Shown here piece after piece: positions 25,791-34,464 of a stretch of DNA of 64,000 bases (position 1 is the stretch's first letter; each line of letters opens with the position of its first letter). The position numbers and the translations under genes are program-made. The notes under the pieces were generated by a model. That model was not told the origin of the DNA, ran no database searches, and saw only the letters and a list, made by a program, of their open reading frames with translations. The stretch is from JAHEDT01 sp963825615 (GTDB lineage Bacteria > Desulfobacterota > Desulfuromonadia > Desulfuromonadales > BM103): NCBI GenBank assembly GCA_963825615.1, contig CAWGTV010000003.1, positions 310,001 through 374,000 of the forward strand. The letters are read 5' to 3'.

Positions 25791-27003
25791 AAATTCTCCG
25801 CACCGTTTCACAGGTCACACAACCTTCAGGGGTTCTGCCGCAATTATACAACGGGCTCATGTCGCGCAGGCGCTGGACTGTCGCCGGGAGCACTTCCAGG
25901 ACCCGGTCAATTTCCTCGGCAGTGGTTTCCGGACCGAGACTGAAGCGGGTACTCGAATGGGCCAGCGTCACTTCAACGCACATTGCCCCCATGACATGGG
26001 AAGGCTCTAAAGAACCGGACGTGCAGGCAGACCCGGATGACGCCGCGATGCCGTACATGTCGAGATTGAGCAACAGTGACTCCCCTTCTATATACGCAAA
26101 GCTTACATTCAGAGTATTCGGCAGGCGCTTCTCCCGATCGGGCGTGCCGTTCAGTTTGATGTCGGGGACCTGGTTGAAAATACCGTCTTCCAGGCGGTCA
26201 CGCAGGACTCGCACACGCTTGTAATATGTGTCGAGCTCGGCGCGGGCAAGTTCACAGGCTTTACCCAGACCGGCAATCCCGGCAACGTTCTGGGTCCCGG
26301 CGCGACGATTGCGTTCCTGGTGGCCGCCATGAAGAAATTGCGTCAAACGCGTACCGCGGCGGATGTAGATAGCACCAACCCCTTTTGGAGCACCAAGCTT
26401 GTGCCCGGACATCACCAGCAGGTCAACGTTGGCTTTCTGGACATCAACCGGAATCTTGCCGACAGCCTGAACGGCATCGGTATGAAAACGGATGTTGTAT
26501 TTCCTGGCAATCTTGCCGATCTCCTTGATGGGGTAGATATTGCCGGTTTCGTTGTTGGCCCACATCACCGAGATCAGCACGGTTTTATCCGTGATAGCCC
26601 GCTCCAGGTCGATCAGGTTGAGCTCACCATTTTTGTCCACTGGCAGGTAGGTGACGTCGAAGCCTTCTTTTTCCAGGGTTTGGCAGGTTTCAAGGACGGC
26701 CGGGTGCTCTACCGTGGTGGTGATGACATGGTTGCCTTTACCCTTTAGCGCTGCCAACGTCCCCTTGATCGCCATGTTGTCCCCCTCGCTGCCGCAGGAG
26801 ATAAAGACGATCTCGGCGGGAGCTGCATTGATCAGGGCAGCGACCTGTTCCCGGGCTTTTTCAAGCGCGCCGGAGACCTGACGGCCAGCCCAGTGAACAC
26901 TTGAGGGGTTGCCGAATTGCTCTCTATAAAAGGGCAGCATGACCTCGAGCACTTCAGGCCTCACTGGCGAGGTAGCGTTATAATCCAGATAAATCTGCTT
27001 CAC
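25789..27003 (-). CDS. iscS: cysteine desulfurase IscS/NifS
   Basis: A 404-residue PLP-dependent enzyme releasing sulfur from cysteine. The PLP lysine is in 'MSGHKLGAPKG', the catalytic cysteine loop is 'SSGSACTSGSLEPSHVM', and 'FISCGSEGDNMA' is near the N-terminus. The C-terminal CETV.. tail with additional cysteines ('YNCGRTPEGCVTC') is a NifS-type extension seen in Geobacter relatives. The start is GTG at 27003 behind CTGGAGG. It feeds iscU, mnmA and mtaB in the same operon. Confidence 0.95.
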   Translation of the reverse strand: MKQIYLDYNATSPVRPEVLEVMLPFYREQFGNPSSVHWAGRQVSGALEKAREQVAALINAAPAEIVFISCGSEGDNMAIKGTLAALKGKGNHVITTTVEHPAVLETCQTLEKEGFDVTYLPVDKNGELNLIDLERAITDKTVLISVMWANNETGNIYPIKEIGKIARKYNIRFHTDAVQAVGKIPVDVQKANVDLLVMSGHKLGAPKGVGAIYIRRGTRLTQFLHGGHQERNRRAGTQNVAGIAGLGKACELARAELDTYYKRVRVLRDRLEDGIFNQVPDIKLNGTPDREKRLPNTLNVSFAYIEGESLLLNLDMYGIAASSGSACTSGSLEPSHVMGAMCVEVTLAHSSTRFSLGPETTAEEIDRVLEVLPATVQRLRDMSPLYNCGRTPEGCVTCETVRRI

Positions 27004-27046
27004 CTTCGAACCTCCAGGAAATCAATTTTGGACTGTCAGCTTAAAT

Positions 27047-27478
27047 TCAGTGATTCTCTCGCTTCAACTTGCGTTCGGCCTCTGCGGTGAGGTCAGCCAG
27101 GGTAATCGAGGCCAGGAATTGCCGGATTCGCTCTGCGAGGCCATGCCAGACATTGTGCGTAACGCACTGATCGTCACAGACGCAGCCATGTTTCTGGTCC
27201 ATGCACGAGACCGGTACCAGTGACTCCTCGACGCTGTCGATAATCTCGTCAACCTGAATATCCTTGGCTGGCCGCGCCAACAAATAGCCGCCACCTGGGC
27301 CGCGCACGCTCTTGACCAGTTGACCGCGACGCAGCTTGACGAAGAGCTGTTCCAGATAAGTCAGGGAAATACTTTCACGTACGGAGATATCACGCAGGTT
27401 GACCGGCGAACCATCTGAATGAAGATTCAGGTTGACCATGGCCCGTACCGCGTATTGCGCTTTTGTGGACATACGCAT
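27047..27478 (-). CDS. iscR: Rrf2-family Fe-S regulator IscR
   Basis: A 143-residue winged-helix repressor. The DNA-binding N-terminus 'MRMSTKAQYAVRAMVNL' and wing 'VRGPGGGYLLARP' fit IscR. Potential cluster ligands are C92, C99, C101, C105 and H108; the C99-C105-H108 spacing equals C98-C104-H107 of the E. coli protein, so a [2Fe-2S] sensor is likely. It is second in the operon, five bases from cysE, and a 25-bp match to the E. coli type-1 IscR site lies at the operon promoter, so autoregulation is expected. Confidence 0.92.
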   Translation of the reverse strand: MRMSTKAQYAVRAMVNLNLHSDGSPVNLRDISVRESISLTYLEQLFVKLRRGQLVKSVRGPGGGYLLARPAKDIQVDEIIDSVEESLVPVSCMDQKHGCVCDDQCVTHNVWHGLAERIRQFLASITLADLTAEAERKLKRENH

Positions 27479-27483
27479 AATTT

Positions 27484-28266
27484 TTACGCCTCGGTTTTTT
27501 TCGTTTTACGTGCACGCGTGGCGCCGACTGCCTTGGCTGCCGGTTTTGCTGCAGCGGCCTTGGCCGCAATGCTGCGCCGGGCCGTTGACTTTGCTGCGGG
27601 TGCGACATCGGTTTTTTCCAGCCGGTCCGTCAATTCTTCGACCTTCTTTTCCAGGGCGCGGATCTGATCAAACAGGCAACTGATCGCCTTGGCTTCGGGA
27701 TCGGGCATTTTGCCGTGTTCAAGATCTATGCGCTGTTCTTCAACCTTCGGTTCCTGCTGCATAACGACACGACCCGGAATGCCGACAACCGACGAATTTT
27801 GCGGGACTTCCTTGACAACCACTGAATTGGAGCCAATTTTCGCACCCTTGCCAACCGTGAATGGACCGAGCACTTTGGCACCCGAGCCGATCACGACATT
27901 GTCTTCAATCGTCGGGTGACGTTTCACCTTGTCCCAGGTGACCCCGCCAAGCGTTACGCCGTGGTAAAGGGTGACGTTATTACCAATTTCAGCCGTTTCG
28001 CCGATGACGACCCCCATGCCGTGGTCGATAAAGAACTTCTTGCCGATCTGCGCCCCAGGGTGAATTTCGATACCGGTAAAAAAACGTCCCAGGTGAGAGA
28101 TAAAGCGGCCGAGGAAGTAGAGTTCGCGGGTCCAGAACCAGTGCGCGATCCGATAGAACCAGACCGCGTGAAGGCCCGGGTAACAGAAAAGGATCTCCAG
28201 GACACTGCGTGCAGCGGGGTCCCGATCGAATACCGAATAAATGTCTTCACGAATAGTATCAAACAC
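27484..28266 (-). CDS. cysE: serine O-acetyltransferase with basic C-terminal tail
   Basis: About 260 residues. Residues 1-175 are a hexapeptide-repeat serine acetyltransferase: 'MFDTIREDIYSVFDRDPAAR' start, 'GIEIHPGAQIGKKFFIDHG', 'GVTLGGVTWDKVKRHPTI' and 'VVKEVPQNSSVVGIPGRVV'. It makes O-acetylserine for cysteine. The start is GTG at 28266 with GGAGGG nine bases upstream; the longer frame from 28311 lacks support. After the catalytic core come a short coiled-coil-like helix ('IRALEKKVEELTDRL') and about 35 residues rich in Ala/Lys/Arg, unusual for CysE. It heads the isc operon, linking cysteine synthesis to sulfur use. Confidence 0.93.
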   Translation of the reverse strand: MFDTIREDIYSVFDRDPAARSVLEILFCYPGLHAVWFYRIAHWFWTRELYFLGRFISHLGRFFTGIEIHPGAQIGKKFFIDHGMGVVIGETAEIGNNVTLYHGVTLGGVTWDKVKRHPTIEDNVVIGSGAKVLGPFTVGKGAKIGSNSVVVKEVPQNSSVVGIPGRVVMQQEPKVEEQRIDLEHGKMPDPEAKAISCLFDQIRALEKKVEELTDRLEKTDVAPAAKSTARRSIAAKAAAAKPAAKAVGATRARKTKKTEA

Positions 28267-28297
28267 TTTGACATGCCCTCCACGTCCCGTTAGCTGT

Positions 28298-28324
28298 AAA
28301 AATACCGGCAAAAAAATTGCCGGT
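28298..28324 (-). promoter_or_regulatory. terminator-like hairpin in the cysE leader
   Basis: Minus-strand ACCGGCAA and its complement form an 8-bp stem with a T5 loop, followed by ATTTTT. It lies downstream of the IscR-site promoter and upstream of cysE. It may terminate ilvA transcripts, or attenuate the isc operon transcript soon after initiation. Confidence 0.55.
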
Positions 28325-28340
28325 CATTAAGCCTGGATAA

Positions 28341-28373
28341 CGGATAGCATACCCGAGTAAATTTGTCAATTAT
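28341..28373 (-). promoter_or_regulatory. promoter with IscR type-1-like operator, cysE-isc operon
   Basis: On the minus strand a perfect TTGACA (28364-28369) is followed after 17 bases by TATCCG (28341-28346). The 25 bases 28349-28373 match 22 of 25 positions of the E. coli type-1 IscR consensus (ATASYYGACTRWWWYAGTCRRSTAT). The site covers the -35 and spacer, where a repressor would block RNA polymerase. Target genes downstream (cysE, iscR, iscS, iscU, mnmA, mtaB) fit. Confidence 0.7.
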
Positions 28374-28386
28374 TTTTCGTGGGAGA

Positions 28387-29895
28387 TCAGAGGAAGAGGT
28401 GGTAAGCTTCGTTGCCCGTTTCTTCGACATAACGGTACCCGAGACTGTCAAGAAAAGCCTGCAGCTGTGACTCCTGTCCCTGGGGGATTTCAAGACCGAC
28501 CAGAACCCGGCCGAAGTCGCCGCCCTGCATGCGGTAATGGAACAGGGAGATATTCCAGTCTGCTCCCATAGAGGCAAGAAAACGGGCCATGGCACCAGGG
28601 CGTTCCGGGAACCAAAAGCGGAACAGGCGCTCGCCACGGGCATCGGGTGAGCGACCACCGACCATGTAACGGACATGGGTCTTTGCCAGTTCATTGTCGG
28701 TAAGATCGATATTTTCAAAACCCTGCGCGGACAGTTGCTTGCGAAACACCCGCCGCTGCTCATCACCGTTGATGGCAATGCCCACAAAGATATAGGCAGA
28801 CTGGCGACCGGAGAGCCTGTAGTTGAACTCGGTAATATTTCTTTCACCGACCACTTCACGGCAGAACCGGAAGAGCGACCCTGGCTCTTCCGGGATGGTT
28901 ACAGCAAACAGGGCTTCCTGCTTTTCTCCGATCAAGGTGCGCTCGGCAACGTAGCGCAAGCGATCGAAGTTCATGTTGGCGCCGGAATTGATCGCCACCA
29001 GGGTCTCCCCGGTGACTTGCCGTTCGCGCACATATTTTTTCAATCCCGCCAAAGCAAGTGCGCCGGCAGGTTCAACGATGGAACGGGTCGCCTGGTAGGC
29101 GCTCTTTATGGCACTGCAGATTTCATCGACATCGACCAGGATGATTTCATCAACGCATTTACGACAGATATCGAAGGTCAGGTGACCGACCTCGCGAACC
29201 GCGACGCCATCGGCAAAGATCCCGATCGAATCGAGTTTCACCCGGTGACCGGCGGCCAGAGATCTGGCCATGGCATCACTATCGACCGGTTCGACGCCGA
29301 TCACTTTGACTTCGGGACACAGGGCCTTGAGAAAGGCGGCCATCCCTGCGAGAAGCCCACCACCGCCGACAGGGACAAAGACGGCGTCCATCTTGCCAGC
29401 ACTCTGGCGCAACAGTTCATTGGCAATCGTCCCCTGGCCGGCGATAACCAGCTCATCGTCAAACGGCGGGATAAAGATCATCCCCGAGCGGGCGACCAAC
29501 TCAGCGCAGTGATCGGCAGCCTCGGAATAATTGTCGCCGAAGAGAATCACTTCGGCGCCGAAAGCCCTGACCGCGGCAATCTTGATATCCGGAGTTGTCA
29601 CCGGCATAACGATGGTTGTGCGAATCCCGAGCTTCTGCCCGGAGAATGCGACACCCTGGGCATGATTACCCGCCGATGCGGTGATGACCCCCCGCTCCCG
29701 CTCAGTTTCACTCAGGTTGGCGATCCGGTTATAGGCGCCGCGAATCTTGAAGGAAAACACCGGCTGAAGATCTTCCCGCTTGAGCAGGACGCGATTGTTC
29801 AGCAACTGCGAGAGGAACGCCGATTCCTCGAGGGGTGTCTCGATGGCCGCTTCGTAAACCTTGGAGGTAAGAATCTGTTTGAGCAGTTTTTGCAT
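28387..29895 (-). CDS. ilvA: threonine dehydratase, biosynthetic
   Basis: A 502-residue PLP enzyme giving 2-oxobutanoate for isoleucine. The PLP lysine is in 'FSFKIRGAYNRI', the glycine loop in 'VGGGGLLAGMA', and 'SAGNHAQGVAF' binds substrate. Two C-terminal ACT-like domains (about 330-410 and 420-500; 'FAVTIPEEPGSLFRF' and 'FWFPERPGAMARF') indicate the isoleucine-regulated biosynthetic form. It stands alone, 120 bases before the cysE operon. Confidence 0.95.
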   Translation of the reverse strand: MQKLLKQILTSKVYEAAIETPLEESAFLSQLLNNRVLLKREDLQPVFSFKIRGAYNRIANLSETERERGVITASAGNHAQGVAFSGQKLGIRTTIVMPVTTPDIKIAAVRAFGAEVILFGDNYSEAADHCAELVARSGMIFIPPFDDELVIAGQGTIANELLRQSAGKMDAVFVPVGGGGLLAGMAAFLKALCPEVKVIGVEPVDSDAMARSLAAGHRVKLDSIGIFADGVAVREVGHLTFDICRKCVDEIILVDVDEICSAIKSAYQATRSIVEPAGALALAGLKKYVRERQVTGETLVAINSGANMNFDRLRYVAERTLIGEKQEALFAVTIPEEPGSLFRFCREVVGERNITEFNYRLSGRQSAYIFVGIAINGDEQRRVFRKQLSAQGFENIDLTDNELAKTHVRYMVGGRSPDARGERLFRFWFPERPGAMARFLASMGADWNISLFHYRMQGGDFGRVLVGLEIPQGQESQLQAFLDSLGYRYVEETGNEAYHLFL

Positions 29896-30008
29896 GGTGT
29901 TTGTTTATGTTTCCGGTCGCTGAGCGACACCAGTTCAATGTGCCGCCTGAGAATAAGCGCAACAGACGAGGAATTCAAGAAAAAGGATGTCGCCCCTCAT
30001 TGAGGTCG

Positions 30009-31268
30009 TTATACCGGACGTTCCAGGATCATGGCGGCCGCCATCGCCCCGGCGGCACAGATCGATACCAGACCATACTTGGCCTTGCGGCGCTGCAGCT
30101 CGTTGGCAAGCGTCGTCACGATGCGGGCCCCGGTCGCGGCAAACGGATGACCGACGGCAATCGAGCTCCCCATGGGATTGAGCCTTTCGGGGTCGACGCG
30201 GCCTATGGCGGGCTCCTTCCAGCCCTTCTCCCAAGCGGCCAGGTTGCACGCCACCTGAGCACCGAAAGCTTCATGCACCTCTACAATGTCCATATCCTCC
30301 AGGGTCAGTCCGGTTTTTGCCAAAAGCCGCGGCACGGCGACGCAAGGAGCCATCAACAGCCCGTCATCGGGGTGGATCCCGGCAAATTCGACCGCCTTGA
30401 TAAAAGCCAATGGCTCATAGCCTTGGCGGTTCGCCCGTTCTTCCGACATCAGGGCGACAGCCGCGGCACCGTCGGTCAACTGACTGGCATTGCCTGCCGT
30501 GATGGTTCCCTGCGCCGAACGGTCGAAAACCGGAGTTAGCTGGGCCAGTTTATCCATACTGGTCCCCGGGCGAATGATGGTATCCTTGGCGATACCCTGG
30601 AGCGGGACGATCTCCCGGCCAAGACGGCCATCCTCGGTTGCCGCGGCAGCCCGCAGGTGGCTGCGCATGGCGATCTCGTCTTGTTCCTGGCGGCCAATCT
30701 GCCATTCCTTGGCACTGACCTCTGCGTGTTCACCCATCGACAACCCGGTGCTCGCCTCCCTCACAGAGAGGGATTCCGGATAAAAGTGCCGCAGCCTGAG
30801 TTTGCATAACGTCTTGAGCTTCTGGCTGTTGTCGCGGGTCCGGGCAACCTCGAGAAAGAGGCTCGAAGCTTGCCGGCCAAAAAGGATCGGTGGATTGGAC
30901 ATCGATTCGACCCCTCCGGCAATGCCGGTGTCCGCACGGCCAAGGGCAATGGAATCAGCTACGGCAACCAGCGCATGGATGCCGCTGATACAGTTGTTGG
31001 ACACCAGGTGTGCCCGGATAGACGCTGGCAGCTCAAGTTTGAAAACGATTTCCCGGGCCAGATTGGTCAGGCGCGGGTCGTGGATCACCCGCCCCCAGAC
31101 CAGGTCGTCGATCATTTCCGGGTTGAGAGAAAGACGCTCGATCAGCCCCTGCACAGCATGGGCTGAAAGCGCCAATGGCGAAACCTTGCTAAATTCCATG
31201 CCGGCCTTGACGAAAGGGGTCCGCATCCCCCCAATGATGGCGACACGCTGCAGATCTGAGTGGCTCAT
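30009..31268 (-). CDS. thiolase (acetyl-CoA acetyltransferase / 3-ketoacyl-CoA thiolase, FadI-like)
   Basis: A 419-residue thiolase. The nucleophilic Cys is in 'SNNCISGIHAL', the His in 'VHEAFGAQVACN', the second active-site His in 'GHPFAATGARIV', and the C-terminal Cys in 'SICAAGAMAAAMILE'. The sequence resembles FadI of anaerobic beta-oxidation more than PhaA. No other beta-oxidation gene is adjacent, so direction and substrate length are open. GGAGAAAT precedes the ATG. Confidence 0.9.
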   Translation of the reverse strand: MSHSDLQRVAIIGGMRTPFVKAGMEFSKVSPLALSAHAVQGLIERLSLNPEMIDDLVWGRVIHDPRLTNLAREIVFKLELPASIRAHLVSNNCISGIHALVAVADSIALGRADTGIAGGVESMSNPPILFGRQASSLFLEVARTRDNSQKLKTLCKLRLRHFYPESLSVREASTGLSMGEHAEVSAKEWQIGRQEQDEIAMRSHLRAAAATEDGRLGREIVPLQGIAKDTIIRPGTSMDKLAQLTPVFDRSAQGTITAGNASQLTDGAAAVALMSEERANRQGYEPLAFIKAVEFAGIHPDDGLLMAPCVAVPRLLAKTGLTLEDMDIVEVHEAFGAQVACNLAAWEKGWKEPAIGRVDPERLNPMGSSIAVGHPFAATGARIVTTLANELQRRKAKYGLVSICAAGAMAAAMILERPV

Positions 31269-31428
31269 AAATATTTCTCCAGAGAATGACGTCCGGGTAA
31301 TCCCAGTTAATTTTAATCAATCATATCATGATTTTACCATTTCGTGGCCGCCGTCCGTCAACCGGCAAGCCAATTTGAATCCCGGAGAAATCCACCTCGG
31401 CCAGGAAAAGATTATTTACAGTTAATTA

Positions 31429-31457
31429 TCGACAACTGTATACAGTTTCGCTATACT
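31429..31457 (+). promoter_or_regulatory. fumarase promoter with a 14-bp palindromic operator
   Basis: TCGACA (31429-31434) and TATACT (31452-31457) have a 17-base spacer. The perfect palindrome AACTGTATACAGTT (31434-31447) fills most of the spacer, an ideal place for a repressor. The TGTATACA core resembles GntR-family half-sites (inference). Confidence 0.6.
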
Positions 31458-31530
31458 TCGAAATCAGTTTCCGTCGGGGATGGAGCCTGCCCGGAGAGAA
31501 TATTACATGTCGTTCTAAAGGAGAGAAATC

Positions 31531-33153
31531 ATGCCGGAATTCACCTATCAGAACCCTTATCCCGTTGCCAAGGACGAAACCAAGTACTACAAGATTCCAG
31601 GTTCGGAAAAATATGTCAGCGTTGACAACTTTGGTGGCAAGGAGATACTGAGAGTCTGCCCCGAAGCGATCACCATCCTGGCCAATGCCGCCATGAAAGA
31701 TGTCTCCTTTCTGTTGCGCAAGGAGCACAACGAGCAGGTCGCCAAGATCCTGACCGACCCGGAAGCCTCGCGCAACGACAAAGGTGTAGCCATGGCCTTC
31801 CTGCGCAACGCCATGGTTGCCGCCCAGTTCGAGCTGCCGACCTGCCAGGATACCGGCACCGCCACCGTCATCGCAAAGAAAGGACAGCAGATCTGGACCG
31901 GCGTCAACGACGAGGAATATATCTCCAAGGGTGTCTACAAGACCTACACCGAGGAGAACCTGCGCTACAGCCAGACCGTCGCTCTCGACATGTACGAGGA
32001 GAAGAACACCGGGACCAACCTGCCGGCGCAGATCGACCTCTATGCCACCGAGGGGGATGCCTACAAGTTCCTCTTTATCGCCAAAGGCGGCGGATCGGCC
32101 AACAAGTCCATGCTCTACCAGGAGACCAAGGCGCTGCTCACCCCTGAGAAGCTGTTTGACTACCTGGTTGCCAAGATGAAGACGCTCGGCACCGCGGCCT
32201 GCCCGCCGTACCACCTCGCCTTCGTTATCGGCGGCACCTCGGCCGATGCGGTCATGAAAACCGTCAAGCTGGCCACCGCCAAGGAACTCGACGGCCTGCC
32301 CACCAAAGGGAACGAGCACGGCCAGGCCTTCCGCGACATCGAGATGGAAGAGAAGCTGCAGAAAGCGGCCCAGGAGCTCGGCATCGGCGCCCAGTTCGGC
32401 GGCAAGTACTTCACCCACGACGTGCGCGTCATCCGTCTTCCCCGCCACGGCGCTTCCTGCCCCCTGGGGATGGCCGTCTCCTGCTCCGCCGACCGCAACA
32501 TCAAGGCCAAGATCACCCGCGACGGCCTGTTCGTCGAAGAGATGGATCGCGATCCGGGGCGACTGCTGCCCGAGCAGTATCGCATGGCCAAGCATGAGCA
32601 CGGCCACAAGATCAACCTCAACCAGCCAATGGCAGCCATTCTGGCCGAGTTGACCAAGCTCAAGGTCGGCGACGCCCTGCTGCTCAACGGCACCATCGTG
32701 GTCGGACGCGACATCGCCCACGCCAAGTTCAAGGAAATTCTCGACAGCGGCAAGCCGCTTCCCGAGTACCTGAAAAAGCATCCGATCTACTACGCCGGCC
32801 CGGCCAAAACCCCGGCGGGCAAGCCCTCCGGCTCCTTCGGCCCGACCACGGCCGGCCGCATGGACAGCTACGTCGGCCTGCTCCAGGAGCACGGCGGCTC
32901 GATGGTCATGATCGCCAAGGGCAACCGCTCCCAACAGGTCACCGACGCCTGCAAGAAGTTCGGCGGCTTCTACCTCGGCTCCATCGGCGGTCCGGCCGCC
33001 CTGCTCGCCGAGGAGAACATCAAGAAGGTCGAGTGCATCGACTTCCCCGAGCTCGGCATGGAAGCGGTCTGGAAGATCGAAGTCGAGAACTTCCCCGCCT
33101 ACATCCTGGTCGACGACAAGGGCACCGACTTCTTCAAGCAGCTCGGTTTATAA
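31531..33153 (+). CDS. fumA: fumarate hydratase, class I (Fe-S)
   Basis: A 540-residue single-chain class I fumarase interconverting fumarate and malate in the TCA cycle. The cluster and active-site cysteines are in 'LPTCQDTGTATVIAK', 'HGASCPLGMAVSCSAD' and 'KVECIDFPELGMEAVW'. Both alpha-like and beta-like halves are present without a break. AAGGAG precedes the ATG, a well-formed promoter lies upstream, and a terminator follows. Codon use is strongly GC-biased, consistent with high expression. Confidence 0.95.
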   Translation: MPEFTYQNPYPVAKDETKYYKIPGSEKYVSVDNFGGKEILRVCPEAITILANAAMKDVSFLLRKEHNEQVAKILTDPEASRNDKGVAMAFLRNAMVAAQFELPTCQDTGTATVIAKKGQQIWTGVNDEEYISKGVYKTYTEENLRYSQTVALDMYEEKNTGTNLPAQIDLYATEGDAYKFLFIAKGGGSANKSMLYQETKALLTPEKLFDYLVAKMKTLGTAACPPYHLAFVIGGTSADAVMKTVKLATAKELDGLPTKGNEHGQAFRDIEMEEKLQKAAQELGIGAQFGGKYFTHDVRVIRLPRHGASCPLGMAVSCSADRNIKAKITRDGLFVEEMDRDPGRLLPEQYRMAKHEHGHKINLNQPMAAILAELTKLKVGDALLLNGTIVVGRDIAHAKFKEILDSGKPLPEYLKKHPIYYAGPAKTPAGKPSGSFGPTTAGRMDSYVGLLQEHGGSMVMIAKGNRSQQVTDACKKFGGFYLGSIGGPAALLAEENIKKVECIDFPELGMEAVWKIEVENFPAYILVDDKGTDFFKQLGL

Positions 33154-33167
33154 ACAGGTTGAATAAG

Positions 33168-33206
33168 CAACAAAAAAAGCCCCGGTTTCCCGGGGCTTTT
33201 TTGTTG
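33168..33206 (+). terminator. intrinsic terminator of fumarase
   Basis: CAACAAAAAAAGCCCCGG pairs with CCGGGGCTTTTTTGTTG around a short loop; the 3' arm contains T6. It lies 15 bases after the stop. Confidence 0.92.
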
Positions 33207-33209
33207 CAA

Positions 33210-33230
33210 GTGACGCGTGGCGTGCGGCGC
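33210..33230. repeat. heptamer tandem repeat tract (after fumarase)
   Basis: GTGACGC-GTGGCGT-GCGGCGC, three units of period 7, directly after the fumarase terminator. Confidence 0.55.
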
Positions 33231-33277
33231 GCAAGATCTTTAGAAAATGGATTGCTGTACATGCCTAGTCTTTTCCC

Positions 33278-33305
33278 GCTACGCGCTACGCGCCGCGCGC
33301 CACAC
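33278..33305. repeat. heptamer tandem repeat tract (nucleotidyltransferase 3' end)
   Basis: GCTACGC-GCTACGC-GCCGCGC-GCCACAC, four units of period 7. On the minus strand it encodes the last residues (RRVWRAARSA) and stop of the nucleotidyltransferase gene. Confidence 0.65.
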
Positions 33306-34464
33306 CCGGCGGAAGACGGGGATAACAAGCCACTTGATGATCATGCGCACCGGCCGCTCCACATAAAAGAGCGGATAAAACACCCCGCCGAGGGGAAAAA
33401 CCAGCCAGTCCGCCTGGCGCGGGCAGAACAACCAGCGCACAATCTGCCGCCAGCGATCGGCAAAGCGTTCCCGGCTGCGCAGGTAGAACAGGTACTCGCG
33501 CACGAACTGCCGCTGCATGGGATCATTTGGAAACAGGTGGTCCCAGACATCATCGGCGAGCCTTTTAACCATCGTGTCCGCTGCGATCTTCTGCGCAACC
33601 TCGTGCGGCAAAGCCATCCCCCCCACTCTACCGGCCAATTCCAGGCCGAGCAGCAGAGCACGACGCGAACCGCACGTCTCGGCCAACGCAAACGCTTTCT
33701 GCCAATCGAGCCGCTGGTTGGCTGCCAGCATCCTCTGGGTATCGACCATCCACTTCAGGCTGTCCCAGAGATGCTTGGTGCCATGGGCGCAGTGGAGAAC
33801 CAGAGTCTCTTCCGGCTCCAGGCGGCCCTCTCTCGTGCCCTCTGCACCCTGCAATCGCGACCAATGCCCCGACAGATCAAAGGGAAGCACATACATCGGG
33901 TGGAAAGCCTGCCAGTGCAGTTCGACAGCGATCGACAGCCCCGGATGGAACAGGAAAAGATGGTTGTTGACTCTCAGCAGACTCGGCCAGCGCTTTTCCG
34001 GCAGGTCGAAATCGAGGATGTAGCCTTCCGCCTGGAGCAGAAGGATAGGCTTGCCAGGTTTGCCCGGGCGGGACCAGGATGTCCAGATCCTTGAAGGAAC
34101 GCAGGGCCAGGTCACCATAAGCCGACTCAGCCAGCACCGGCCCCTTGAACGGGATGACCGGAATGCCGCTGGCAAGCAATATGCGGATCAGCCGCTGGAG
34201 CTCCTTCTGAAGCTGAAGGTTGCGCAGGGTGTTGTGTGCGTGGAGATTTTGGTAGTGGATTAAGACTTCAGTCGGGATCCGGTCAGCGACCGGTTTCAGC
34301 CCCTGGTAAATCAGGGGAAAGATTTCGTGCCGCCAGGCCTGGGCGGCAAGCTCCTCCCAGTCCGGTCCGGCCTGCAGACAGGCGTCGACCTGCCCAACCT
34401 CGAGCGGGTCACGGATCAGGGCGAGCAGCAGATGCCGGGTGATATCCTGAGAGGAGTTGGTCAC
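33279..34464 (-). pseudogene. nucleotidyltransferase-family protein (NTP_transf_5-like), frameshifted
   Basis: Two overlapping frames together give about 395 codons of one protein. The first (34464 to about 34070) holds the N-terminal helices and the nucleotidyltransferase signature 'GDLALRSFKDLDILV'. The second (about 34060 to 33279) continues 'KPILLLQAEGYILDFDLP' and has the family's 'VELHWQAFHP' and 'HGTKHLWDSLKWMVD'. The break lies at about 34040-34075 in a C/G-rich run, consistent with one extra base. The GTG start overlaps the ABC-transporter stop (GTGA). Such proteins often accompany PqqD/radical SAM or lasso-type peptide clusters; their role is unknown. It may be a sequencing error rather than a true pseudogene. 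Confidence 0.75.

Noticed and set aside
28264..28311. Longer CysE start at 28311
   Set aside because: GGAGGG positions the GTG at 28266, which gives the standard family N-terminus; the extra 15 codons have no homology.
31426..32934. 502-codon open frame on the minus strand across fumarase
   Set aside because: It is the antisense of a strongly codon-biased fumarase gene; the product is a low-complexity Gly/Val/Leu string with no domain, while the plus strand encodes an intact conserved enzyme.
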